Shown: positions 1-9,847 of the stretch, piece by piece
How positions within the stretch are numbered: position 1 is the stretch's first letter
Layout: every line of letters begins with the position of its first letter
Source: Plasmopara viticola
Lineage: Eukaryota; Oomycota; Peronosporomycetes; Peronosporales; Peronosporaceae
Assembly: GCA_001695595.3 (NCBI GenBank)
Contig: MBPM02000055.1
Coordinates: 186,001 to 250,000 of the forward strand
Reading direction: 5' to 3'
Length of the DNA: 64,000 nt
Position numbers and translations under genes: made by a program
The notes under the pieces: generated by a model
Databases searched by the model: none
What the model was told of the DNA's origin: nothing
What the model saw: the letters and a program-made list of their open reading frames with translations, nothing else

Positions 1-218
1 AACTCAAAGCCACTCCTTCATTATGTACAATGCTTAATATACTATTCTAGTTCTAAGATATACTTCTAAAGCATACCCATCCTGACGTGTCATCTTCGTA
101 CGTGACAATTGTCGGCGGAGAATTGTCTACCGGTATTATATCGCAATTTTGACAACACTCCGTCTCGACTCGACAGCTTGTGGTTCGTGGATACGAGCTT
201 GCTCTGGCGATTGCTGAA

Positions 219-494
219 TTAGGTTGCCGGATATACATTGTCATGAGGTCGGCCGGCATCAAGTGTAGGGCAGCATTTGAATACCACTTGATTATTCTCT
301 ACGTTTTCGCGTATAAAGTGATAGCTTGTGTCGATGTGCTCGGCGAGCTTGTAAAATTCCGGGTTTATAGCCAGCACGTTAGAACCGTGTCTGTCTTTAA
401 AAAGATTAATTGCTTGATTACTTGACATTACACCGAGCTTGCTCAGAAAAGACTCCAGCCAAGTCGCCTCTGAAGCTGCTTCTGTCAAAGCCAT
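219..494 (-). pseudogene. Copia RNase H fragment, repeated in every array unit
   Basis: The minus strand reads as a Ty1/Copia RNase H terminus: it begins MALTEAASEATWLESFL, has an HID.SYHFIRE-like stretch and ends near CPTLDAGRPHD. A frameshift moves the reading into the overlapping frame at 53-262, which starts with MPADLMT, the usual next motif in these elements. Equivalent fragments lie at 1935-2210, 3651-3926 and 5367-5642. Only the last one is still joined to the rest of an element. The fragments have no start of their own and are not expected to encode a working enzyme. Confidence 0.8.
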
Positions 495-1015
495 TAAATT
501 TTTGTGCTGAGTTGTACTATGATTGATAAGACTGCCAAGCTTGTGGATAGCACGGCCACTCTTTTTTCAAGAAATTCAAGAGTAGGTGCTGATACCGTCA
601 CCAAAAGCTTTTCAAAAAGCGCACTTTTCCCGCTTCATATACGTTGCGAGAGCTTGAGAAATAATTTCAGCCCGACTATTAAAAGGCAGTTGCGGTATGA
701 ATATAAAAGCTACGGGGAAAAGAGGCGCCTCGTATGTAAGCCGCGGTCTATTGGAGTATGGTGGGAATGATTTTAGACTCACATTCATAGCTTACACATC
801 CATCCTGGCTTGGATTTACGCTGTAGCCGAGACGTCTCGGAGGTGGGTAATATATTATCCAAGCAGTGAGCAAATTATACTCGACGCACAGGGACGTAAA
901 ATCATTAAATGTGGTTGGGTTTGAAGCAATTATAGCCTGAAGCTTTCCCGACTACAGTATAATTGGGTGCAGACCGCCCTTGTCGTTGGTCTTACTCGAC
1001 ACCAGGCAACATTTT
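495..1015. other. Unit-specific segment of unknown origin inside the tandem repeat
   Basis: This stretch follows the 'gccat' breakpoint and precedes the LTR-like part of the unit. It has no counterpart in the second Copia copy at 15.0-18.5 kb. It holds two overlapping plus-strand ORFs, an ATG at 519 (83 codons, ending at 770) and an ATG at 697 (75 codons, ending at 924), repeated in the other units. Neither resembles a family I recognise. The segment may be flanking or captured genomic DNA co-amplified with the element end. Confidence 0.55.
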
Positions 1016-1039
1016 CTAGCCAATAAGTGCTAAAAGCGC

Positions 1040-1720
1040 GCGCATAGCCGCTGCAAATTCACGCCAATATAATGGCTCTCTATGAGCCAAGTGACGCTCA
1101 TAAAATAATGGAAGGGGTGATAACCAGAGATCCCGCGCAGCGCGTGAAGATGGCGAGCGTATGCTTGTCGCTAAGCTCTGCTTTGAAAGAAAAGTATCCA
1201 TCGAGAAGGTTTACATATTCCTCGCCAGACTCGGTATGTAAAGACGACAACAATATTACCTGTCGGTGCGCAAATTGCATAATATCCCACCCACCATATA
1301 AGTAATTTTGACAACTGGACCCGACCGAAAAAACTACGAAGGCTTACTATCCTTCTTGTGGTCCTCAACTTTGGTGACTTCATCAACAATGAGTGTTTTT
1401 GCCTCTGAAAATGTCAAACTTTCCCTGTGTTTTTGTATGAGGTCTTTCGCATGGTCTTGAATCTGACGGCAAGTCTGTCAGCATTATAGACGTGTCCTCG
1501 TGCGATGAAGTTTCTTTGACAGAGTAATCATCGACCCGGGGCTCCTTCGCGGACACATAGTGAGCGAGGCGCGAGTTTAGTATCCATCACGCAAAGGCTG
1601 AATTGTCTGTGAACCATCGGGTGAAGTAGGACATGGGACGCGCAGTCTTTACTGCGGTGAGGTGAAAGTTAAAACTCAAGTGTGTATTAGTTAGTTAGTT
1701 TGCAAAACTACTTGCTAACT
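1040..1720 (-). mobile_element. Copia LTR / 3' flank region of the first array unit
   Basis: The stretch aligns by eye with 15.03-15.66 kb beside the second Copia copy, and part of it aligns with 23.16-23.25 kb. Shared strings include 'cgtgaagatggcgagcgtatgc' (one change in copy 2) and a 'tttcgcatggtc...aatctgacgg' block. It lies just beyond the RNase H fragment in element orientation, where the 3' LTR should be. The exact TG/CA ends were not resolved. The same part recurs at about 2756-3436 and 4472-5152. Confidence 0.55.
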
Positions 1721-4700
1721 CAAAGCCACTCCTTCATTATGTACAATGCTTAATATACTATTCTAGTTCTAAGATATACTTCTAAAGCATACCCATCCTG
1801 ACGTGTCATCTTCGTACGTGACAATTGTCGGCGGAGAATTGTCTACCGGTATTATATCGCAATTTTGACAACACTCCGTCTCGACTCGACAGCTTGTGGT
1901 TCGTGGATACGAGCTTGCTCTGGCGATTGCTGAATTAGGTTGCCGGATATACATTGTCATGAGGTCGGCCGGCATCAAGTGTAGGGCAGCATTTGAATAC
2001 CACTTGATTATTCTCTACGTTTTCGCGTATAAAGTGATAGCTTGTGTCGATGTGCTCGGCGAGCTTGTAAAATTCCGGGTTTATAGCCAGCACGTTAGAA
2101 CCGTGTCTGTCTTTAAAAAGATTAATTGCTTGATTACTTGACATTACACCGAGCTTGCTCAGAAAAGACTCCAGCCAAGTCGCCTCTGAAGCTGCTTCTG
2201 TCAAAGCCATTAAATTTTTGTGCTGAGTTGTACTATGATTGATAAGACTGCCAAGCTTGTGGATAGCACGGCCACTCTTTTTTCAAGAAATTCAAGAGTA
2301 GGTGCTGATACCGTCACCAAAAGCTTTTCAAAAAGCGCACTTTTCCCGCTTCATATACGTTGCGAGAGCTTGAGAAATAATTTCAGCCCGACTATTAAAA
2401 GGCAGTTGCGGTATGAATATAAAAGCTACGGGGAAAAGAGGCGCCTCGTATGTAAGCCGCGGTCTATTGGAGTATGGTGGGAATGATTTTAGACTCACAT
2501 TCATAGCTTACACATCCATCCTGGCTTGGATTTACGCTGTAGCCGAGACGTCTCGGAGGTGGGTAATATATTATCCAAGCAGTGAGCAAATTATACTCGA
2601 CGCACAGGGACGTAAAATCATTAAATGTGGTTGGGTTTGAAGCAATTATAGCCTGAAGCTTTCCCGACTACAGTATAATTGGGTGCAGACCGCCCTTGTC
2701 GTTGGTCTTACTCGACACCAGGCAACATTTTCTAGCCAATAAGTGCTAAAAGCGCGCGCATAGCCGCTGCAAATTCACGCCAAGATAATGGCTCTCTATG
2801 AGCCAAGTGACGCTCATAAAATAATGGAAGGGGTGATAACCAGAGATCCCGCGCAGCGCGTGAAGATGGCGAGCGTATGCTTGTCGCTAAGCTCTGCTTT
2901 GAAAGAAAAGTATCCATCGAGAAGGTTTACATATTCCTCGCCAGACTCGGTATGTAAAGACGACAACAATATTACCTGTCGGTGCGCAAATTGCATAATA
3001 TCCCACCCACCATATAAGTAATTTTGACAACTGGACCCGACCGAAAAAACTACGAAGGCTTACTATCCTTCTTGTGGTCCTCAACTTTGGTGACTTCATC
3101 AACAATGAGTGTTTTTGCCTCTGAAAATGTCAAACTTTCCCTGTGTTTTTGTATGAGGTCTTTCGCATGGTCTTGAATCTGACGGCAAGTCTGTCAGCAT
3201 TATAGACGTGTCCTCGTGCGATGAAGTTTCTTTGACAGAGTAATCATCGACCCGGGGCTCCTTCGCGGACACATAGTGAGCGAGGCGCGAGTTTAGTATC
3301 CATCACGCAAAGGCTGAATTGTCTGTGAACCATCGGGTGAAGTAGGACATGGGACGCGCAGTCTTTACTGCGGTGAGGTGAAAGTTAAAACTCAAGTGTG
3401 TATTAGTTAGTTAGTTTGCAAAACTACTTGCTAACTCAAAGCCACTCCTTCATTATGTACAATGCTTAATATACTATTCTAGTTCTAAGATATACTTCTA
3501 AAGCATACCCATCCTGACGTGTCATCTTCGTACGTGACAATTGTCGGCGGAGAATTGTCTACCGGTATTATATCGCAATTTTGACAACACTCCGTCTCGA
3601 CTCGACAGCTTGTGGTTCGTGGATACGAGCTTGCTCTGGCGATTGCTGAATTAGGTTGCCGGATATACATTGTCATGAGGTCGGCCGGCATCAAGTGTAG
3701 GGCAGCATTTGAATACCACTTGATTATTCTCTACGTTTTCGCGTATAAAGTGATAGCTTGTGTCGATGTGCTCGGCGAGCTTGTAAAATTCCGGGTTTAT
3801 AGCCAGCACGTTAGAACCGTGTCTGTCTTTAAAAAGATTAATTGCTTGATTACTTGACATTACACCGAGCTTGCTCAGAAAAGACTCCAGCCAAGTCGCC
3901 TCTGAAGCTGCTTCTGTCAAAGCCATTAAATTTTTGTGCTGAGTTGTACTATGATTGATAAGACTGCCAAGCTTGTGGATAGCACGGCCACTCTTTTTTC
4001 AAGAAATTCAAGAGTAGGTGCTGATACCGTCACCAAAAGCTTTTCAAAAAGCGCACTTTTCCCGCTTCATATACGTTGCGAGAGCTTGAGAAATAATTTC
4101 AGCCCGACTATTAAAAGGCAGTTGCGGTATGAATATAAAAGCTACGGGGAAAAGAGGCGCCTCGTATGTAAGCCGCGGTCTATTGGAGTATGGTGGGAAT
4201 GATTTTAGACTCACATTCATAGCTTACACATCCATCCTGGCTTGGATTTACGCTGTAGCCGAGACGTCTCGGAGGTGGGTAATATATTATCCAAGCAGTG
4301 AGCAAATTATACTCGACGCACAGGGACGTAAAATCATTAAATGTGGTTGGGTTTGAAGCAATTATAGCCTGAAGCTTTCCCGACTACAGTATAATTGGGT
4401 GCAGACCGCCCTTGTCGTTGGTCTTACTCGACACCAGGCAACATTTTCTAGCCAATAAGTGCTAAAAGCGCGCGCATAGCCGCTGCAAATTCACGCCAAG
4501 ATAATGGCTCTCTATGAGCCAAGTGACGCTCATAAAATAATGGAAGGGGTGATAACCAGAGATCCCGCGCAGCGCGTGAAGATGGCGAGCGTATGCTTGT
4601 CGCTAAGCTCTGCTTTGAAAGAAAAGTATCCATCGAGAAGGTTTACATATTCCTCGCCAGACTCGGTATGTAAAGACGACAACAATATTACCTGTCGGTG

Positions 4701-5642
4701 CGCAAATTGCATAATATCCCACCCACCATATAAGTAATTTTGACAACTGGACCCGACCGAAAAAACTACGAAGGCTTACTATCCTTCTTGTGGTCCTCAA
4801 CTTTGGTGACTTCATCAACAATGAGTGTTTTTGCCTCTGAAAATGTCAAACTTTCCCTGTGTTTTTGTATGAGGTCTTTCGCATGGTCTTGAATCTGACG
4901 GCAAGTCTGTCAGCATTATAGACGTGTCCTCGTGCGATGAAGTTTCTTTGACAGAGTAATCATCGACCCGGGGCTCCTTCGCGGACACATAGTGAGCGAG
5001 GCGCGAGTTTAGTATCCATCACGCAAAGGCTGAATTGTCTGTGAACCATCGGGTGAAGTAGGACATGGGACGCGCAGTCTTTACTGCGGTGAGGTGAAAG
5101 TTAAAACTCAAGTGTGTATTAGTTAGTTAGTTTGCAAAACTACTTGCTAACTCAAAGCCACTCCTTCATTATGTACAATGCTTAATATACTATTCTAGTT
5201 CTAAGATATACTTCTAAAGCATACCCATCCTGACGTGTCATCTTCGTACGTGACAATTGTCGGCGGAGAATTGTCTACCGGTATTATATCGCAATTTTGA
5301 CAACACTCCGTCTCGACTCGACAGCTTGTGGTTCGTGGATACGAGCTTGCTCTGGCGATTGCTGAATTAGGTTGCCGGATATACATTGTCATGAGGTCGG
5401 CCGGCATCAAGTGTAGGGCAGCATTTGAATACCACTTGATTATTCTCTACGTTTTCGCGTATAAAGTGATAGCTTGTGTCGATGTGCTCGGCGAGCTTGT
5501 AAAATTCCGGGTTTATAGCCAGCACGTTAGAACCGTGTCTGTCTTTAAAAAGATTAATTGCTTGACTACTTGACATTACACCGAGCTTGCTCAGAAAAGA
5601 CTCCAGCCAAGTCGCCTCTGAAGCTGCTTCTGTCAAAGCCAT

Positions 5643-8455
5643 GCACTCAGCTTCTGTTGAGATAGTGTCGATAGCCGCTGTTTCTTACTTCTCCAGCTAA
5701 CGCATCCTCCATTTATCATAAACTCTTAGCATCTTGTACTTCGTCGTGTTTTCACATCGCCTGCCCGATCTGCATCTTAATAGCTTTGAAGTAATTGTTG
5801 GTCTTGAGCTTGCAGCTTGATGCTATGCGTGCTTTTTTAGCACGTAATGTATGCCCATTTGAGTGCCTGCCAGTGAGCTGGACATGGGTCTGAGACAAAT
5901 TAGCTATGTACTCATACTCCGGCTGCTAGGTCCTGCCAAGCTGTGACCATCAGATGCAGGAGACAACCGACTGCTTCTCGATATGATATTTTTGCCATGG
6001 TCCCTTCATGGTAAAATCCTCCTTCGCACATGAGCCGGGTCAATTTGAGTCCAGGACCTTGAGAAGTCTCTACGAAATTACTCGTTTCTGTACCAAACTT
6101 TTTCAAGATGACCTCGCAAATCTAGTTTGACAAATAAACACGATACCACTCAAAGTGACTTCATCAATATTCATGTCCATAAAGAACTAATGACGACCGA
6201 GATTCGGCATCCCAAATCGACCCCTGAGTGTCTTCTTAGTCATCTTCAGCAGCATGTCATTGTTACATGCAAGTGCCAGGTCATCAACGTAAAGTGCCAC
6301 ATGGATCAAATTTTGGTCATTTCGCTCGACGTAAAAAACAATGGTCTGCACCACACTTAATGAACTCCATTTCCAGCATGAACGCGTCAGCTGTCCGATT
6401 CCTCATTTGCAGTGACTGCTTCAAGTCAAAGATTGAGCACTTTAGCTGGCAGGCGTATTTTGGGTCGTCGTAAATGTATCCGTCCGGTAACTGCCCTCGT
6501 CTAAATACCGCTGGGAGTATTGTCTTGACCGCATCTGACGCAACACCAGATTGGATTTGTCTGTCAGGCTTAGAAGAATCCTGGTCAAGTGAAATTGGCC
6601 TCTGGTGCAAACACTTCTTCGTGATTAGCACAATACTTTTGAGAAAAAACTTTGGCCGTGAATCGTGCATTGAACCGCTCAGTCTTTCCGATTTCGAACG
6701 ACCCATTGAACGACCCATCTTCAGCCAGTGGCCTTGCGACCTTTTGGCAACGGTACTTAAAATCAGGTCTTGTTTAAAAAAAAAGAACTCACTTTGCACT
6801 CACATACCTCCTACTATTTGGCCCCATTACTGACTTGTACATTGTCGGCATTTCTCCCAACGAATCCACAACAAAGGCCGCTCCAGTCAATCTTTGGCCA
6901 TCGCATACATTTTATCCAGCGATTGATAACGACTTAGTCTCTTTGGTGTCGGACTTTGCGCTGCTTTCCAAGCGATTGATCTCGTTGGTGCCATCGGGCT
7001 CAAACTCCAAATTCACGATAAGCTGAGATCCCGTCTTCTGCTTGCTCCTAGGCGCCGTGTTTTGATCTTGCCTAACATAATCATTATCTGACGGATCACA
7101 ATCGGATAATTTGATATCTTCAAATACAGTTTCTTTTGACTTGCTCCTTGGTGCGCCGTCGTCAAAGACACCTTCCATAGATTGTGCGTCCCGTCTGATC
7201 AAATCACGACCACTAGCAATTTCTTCAAACCTGTACGCTTTCTCATGCTTTGAATAGCCAAGAAATCAACATCGATCCGATTGAGCGTCAAACTTGGAGC
7301 GTTTCTTCTTGAGAACGCATGGCGGCCGAACACCGTCAGGTGTGAAAACATAGGCCTCTTGCCAGTCGACACTTGGAATGGTGACACACCGTGGTTAACG
7401 GCTCGTGTAGGCCATCAGCTGCAAAAGAGTGCAGCTGTCAAAACAGCTTCACCCCACTACAATTTAACAGACCAGCGGGCTCCAGCATACACTGGACACA
7501 AACAAAAAGTGTACTATTTATACGCTTCGCAACACAATTTAGTTGTGGCGTGAATAGTGGCGTAAACGTTTGTGTAATGTTACGTTCTGCACAAAGTTTT
7601 GCTATTGCTCCATAATTGTACTCGCCGCAATACCACAACGAAGTGGTGTAATACGCGTATTGGTCTACTTTTCGACTAGCGCAGCGCAAGCAGAAACCAG
7701 TCAGCCACCTCCGACTTGTTTTAAAACAAGTATACAGCACAGTAATGCGACTTTTGGTTAATAAAAATACGAAATAGCGCTTGTCGCTGAATGTAGGCGT
7801 CTGCATAGGTCCACACACATCGCTGTGAACGCGTGGGAGAGAAAGCGAGTCGATGATGTACAAGCTGGTTTACCGTAAAAAGTAGCATCTAAGAATGGTG
7901 GAAGGGCGTGTGCAGGACGTATTTGTTGTTGCACAGCATGTTAGCGCTCTTAAACAAAAAATGGACACTGATTTGTTACTCTATCGTATCTGTGGACGTC
8001 TAGAAAGACGAAAGGACAAATCTAGAGCCGTACGCGTCTCAGCGCTTGTAAAGAGACATCATACATTTTGTTGTGGCTCTATTGCATCTGTGAGAATAGA
8101 AAAGTCGGGGTTTTCCGTACAGCATCTCAGCGTGTTGAAAGAATGAATATACAGTTAGTTGTGGCTCGATTGGGACACTAATAGTATTTATACTCAAAAT
8201 AATGGAGGTATCTCAAAGGATACTGGAATGGTCTGGTCATTAAACAATTGTGGTTTTTGTGCCTAAGTGCAGCTAGCGTTACTTTACAGCAGCCTTTTCC
8301 AATCTTCTTAGACTGTGATGCAAACCGCCGACATCGGCATTTACTAGCAGTTTCCCCCCTCCCCCCTCCCATTCGGCGCGTTATTTCGGTGCTCAAAATG
8401 AACTCTTCTGCGTACATGATATTTTCTATCAGGCCTAAATTGGCGCCCTTCATGG
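5643..8455 (-). mobile_element. Degraded Ty1/Copia retrotransposon, copy 1 (pol and gag-side remnants)
   Basis: Reading the minus strand from right to left, broken frames give integrase (7438-7863: VHSDVCGPMQTPTFSDKRYF, then a DE-type core), an integrase C-terminal piece (7199-7387: MSPFQVSTGKRPMF), reverse transcriptase (6317-6799: LPDGYIYDDPKYACQLK and LKQSLQMRNRTADAFML) and a later RT/RNase H linker piece (5912-6106). RNase H continues into the last array unit. Several frameshifts and stops interrupt the frame, so the element is not autonomous. A minus frame at 8178-8453 may be the gag side. No intact 5' LTR was found at the right edge. Confidence 0.85.
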
Positions 8456-8697
8456 TCTTCCGAGTCTTTTATTTCGGAGAGTAAAGAGCTGTGATCGATG
8501 GAATCACGTGGACAGTATAAAACTTGTGTGTATACGGAACAGGAGTACAATTGAGAAAAATTGCTTTTGGAAGCTGGCGGTTATATTACTTTTAATCATA
8601 CGCCAATCAGAAGCCAAGAGAGATCACCTAGGGGTTCCATTGTACCAGGCGCTCAGTTTTCGAGATGGGCGCCCAATCTCGAAAACTGAGCGCCTGG
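8440..8697 (+). repeat. Repeat family member with 'gggcgccc ... gagcgcctgg' terminus
   Basis: This interval matches the reverse complement of about 18533-18790. Shared blocks include 'aacaggagtacaat', 'cttgtgtatac' and 'ggcgcccttca'. Both copies end with a 'gggcgccc' core followed by a 'cgaaaa.tgagcgcctg' end. The two copies lie in opposite orientation beside two Copia copies, so this looks like an independent mobile or LTR-derived repeat. Its class is not established. Confidence 0.5.
8645..8697. repeat. Perfect 22-bp inverted repeat around a GGGCGCCC core
   Basis: The arms 8645-8666 and 8676-8697 are exact reverse complements (core 'gcgctcagttttcgag'), separated by 9 bases containing the self-complementary gggcgccc. 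It looks like a repeat terminus copied or inverted against itself. Confidence 0.9.
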
Positions 8698-8879
8698 CAG
8701 TGGTTCTCTTCATTAACTACACTGTTAATTCGTACCTTTAGCTTACTACATGCTTTCTTTAACTCAAACAGATGTATATGTTCCGTTGCTCAAAGAGTGG
8801 TTGGAAGTATACGGCTAAAGAGGATGTTTGTTCAAGATGTTATACCTCCAATTTTTCATCTAGAGATTACAGTGTCAAA

Positions 8880-8906
8880 CTCGAAAACTGAGCGCCTGGC
8901 AGTGGT
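8880..8906 (+). repeat. Third copy of the 'gagcgcctggcagtgg' terminus
   Basis: The string matches 8678-8703 over about 25 bases ('ctcgaaaactgagcgcctgg' followed by cagtggt) and then diverges. It marks the edge of another member or fragment of the same repeat family. Confidence 0.7.
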
Positions 8907-8938
8907 ACCCTCTGAATTATTTTTTATAAAGTGTACGT

Positions 8939-9263
8939 AGCTTGGAGAAGGTTGGGGTGACGCCCTCCTTCCAAGCGCGGGGGCTAAATGCTCGCGCGCT
9001 TCGGGCAGGTGCTCTCGGGCATCTGCAGGTCTCTAACGAGTCTCACCCTCGACGCGACGGTCTCCAGCACCGGGCGCCACCTGGGCTCTTACCAAGTCAG
9101 AGCTAAGCAAAATGATGGAAGACCCTCACGACCTCGGTGCTGGCTGCACTGCCCGCCGATCGAGACCCGACGTATGCGGACACCACTCTATGCCGTGGAC
9201 TAGCCAGACTGAGCCTAGCACGTGCATAACTTGGCAACGCGATAACGTAGTACTTTACATTAC
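8939..9263 (+). mobile_element. SINE-like element, copy 1
   Basis: A 325-bp sequence shared with 25941-26262 (+) and 38951-39273 (-). It is bounded by an 11-bp direct repeat, aaagtgtacgt, at 8928-8938 and 9264-9274. The head begins near 'gcttggagaaggttggggtg' and the 3' end is A/T-rich with 'ttacattac'. A short non-coding element with a long variable-length target-site duplication and a simple tail is typical of SINEs mobilised by LINE machinery; SINE families are known in Phytophthora infestans. I could not recognise tRNA A and B boxes, so the head's origin is open. The ORFs inside it are shadows. Confidence 0.85.
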
Positions 9264-9373
9264 AAAGTGTACGTCAAGACCGGCAGCAATACAGTTTTTC
9301 GTTGGTAGATCGATCAATTTGAATTTCCAGTGTCATCAAATTGTGCTTGATATACAAATATTGGAATACATAA

Positions 9374-9749
9374 TAAGCATGGCAAAGTCATTGAATGTAT
9401 CGACTGTCTTACAATTAAAAATCCATTGCCTGCATTTGTGTCAGTTCCTTGTATTTTACACAGACCTCTGAGAATCTTTAAGCGTGATCGGCTGCATCTT
9501 AATTGGCACAGCGACGACTTGAGGAGGCAGCGCGCCGGCTCGTCGATACGAGTCGGAACTACGGTGCCCGCGCGCATTCTCTTGGCCTGTGCAGCACGAG
9601 AAGCCACGATCCCCGCAGCAATGTCTCGAGCAGGTATCACATATTGGGTGGCAAAAGGTTTCGTTGCATGTGGTACAACATCCCGCGCAGACCGCGGTCC
9701 AGCACGCACTGCAACCGTCGTCCATTTTTCGGTTGCGCAGTCGAGTTAA
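9374..9749. repeat. Duplicated block with a cysteine-rich gene, copy 1
   Basis: The block aligns with 18799-19171 from 'taagcat.gcaaagtcattga' to 'agtta' just upstream of the start codon, with scattered substitutions. It contains an intact cysteine-rich ORF here and a broken one in copy 2. Sequence outside these limits is not shared at once, so little promoter is included. Confidence 0.8.
9456..9725 (-). CDS. Small cysteine-rich protein (89 aa), function unknown
   Basis: I chose the ATG at 9725 because the cysteine-rich part begins there and the related copy also has its ATG there; an upstream in-frame ATG at 9779 would add 18 residues. The first 45 residues contain 13 cysteines, many as CC or CxxC pairs (CAGCCTTC, CDTC, HCC, SCC). 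A polar linker and a proline/valine tail (LPPQVVAVPIKMQP) follow. No signal peptide or hydrophobic membrane span is evident. The plan, with Cys-rich head, basic/polar linker and PxVVxVP-like tail, recalls the two cysteine-rich genes at 60.5 and 63.3 kb. Palmitoylation or metal binding is possible but is only inference. Confidence 0.55.
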   Translation of the reverse strand: MDDGCSACWTAVCAGCCTTCNETFCHPICDTCSRHCCGDRGFSCCTGQENARGHRSSDSYRRAGALPPQVVAVPIKMQPITLKDSQRSV

Positions 9750-9847
9750 TACCTGTAACGTCCCGGTATTACCACTCACAAAATAACTGGCTTATGTTGC
9801 TCGGAGAATATATGGTGACAACTTTAAACGTAATATTCAGGTTCTAG

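Larger units (their letters stand above)
1..5642. repeat. Tandem array of a 1,716-bp unit
   Basis: Position 1 recurs exactly at 1717, 3433 and 5149. Three complete units run 495-2210, 2211-3926 and 3927-5642, preceded by a partial unit at 1-494. The join between units falls just after a 'gccat' string (494/495, 2210/2211, 3926/3927); after the last unit the same string continues into ordinary Copia sequence at 5643, which fixes the breakpoint. I found only two differences between copies: T at 1068 where other units have G (2784), and C at 5566 where others have T (418). Each unit holds the RNase H end and LTR-like region of a minus-strand Copia element plus about 520 bp not seen in the second Copia copy of this window. 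The near-identity means very recent amplification, ongoing homogenisation, or an assembly artefact. Confidence 0.95.

Noticed and set aside
1..5642. CRISPR-like or satellite reading of the array
   Set aside because: The unit is 1.7 kb with retroelement coding remnants and no short repeats with spacers; the organism is eukaryotic.
8988..9471. Plus-strand ORFs beginning MLARFGQVLSG, repeated near 25989 and (minus) 39009
   Set aside because: They fall entirely in the three SINE-like copies. Their repetition reflects the element, and the reading frame shows no coding constraint.
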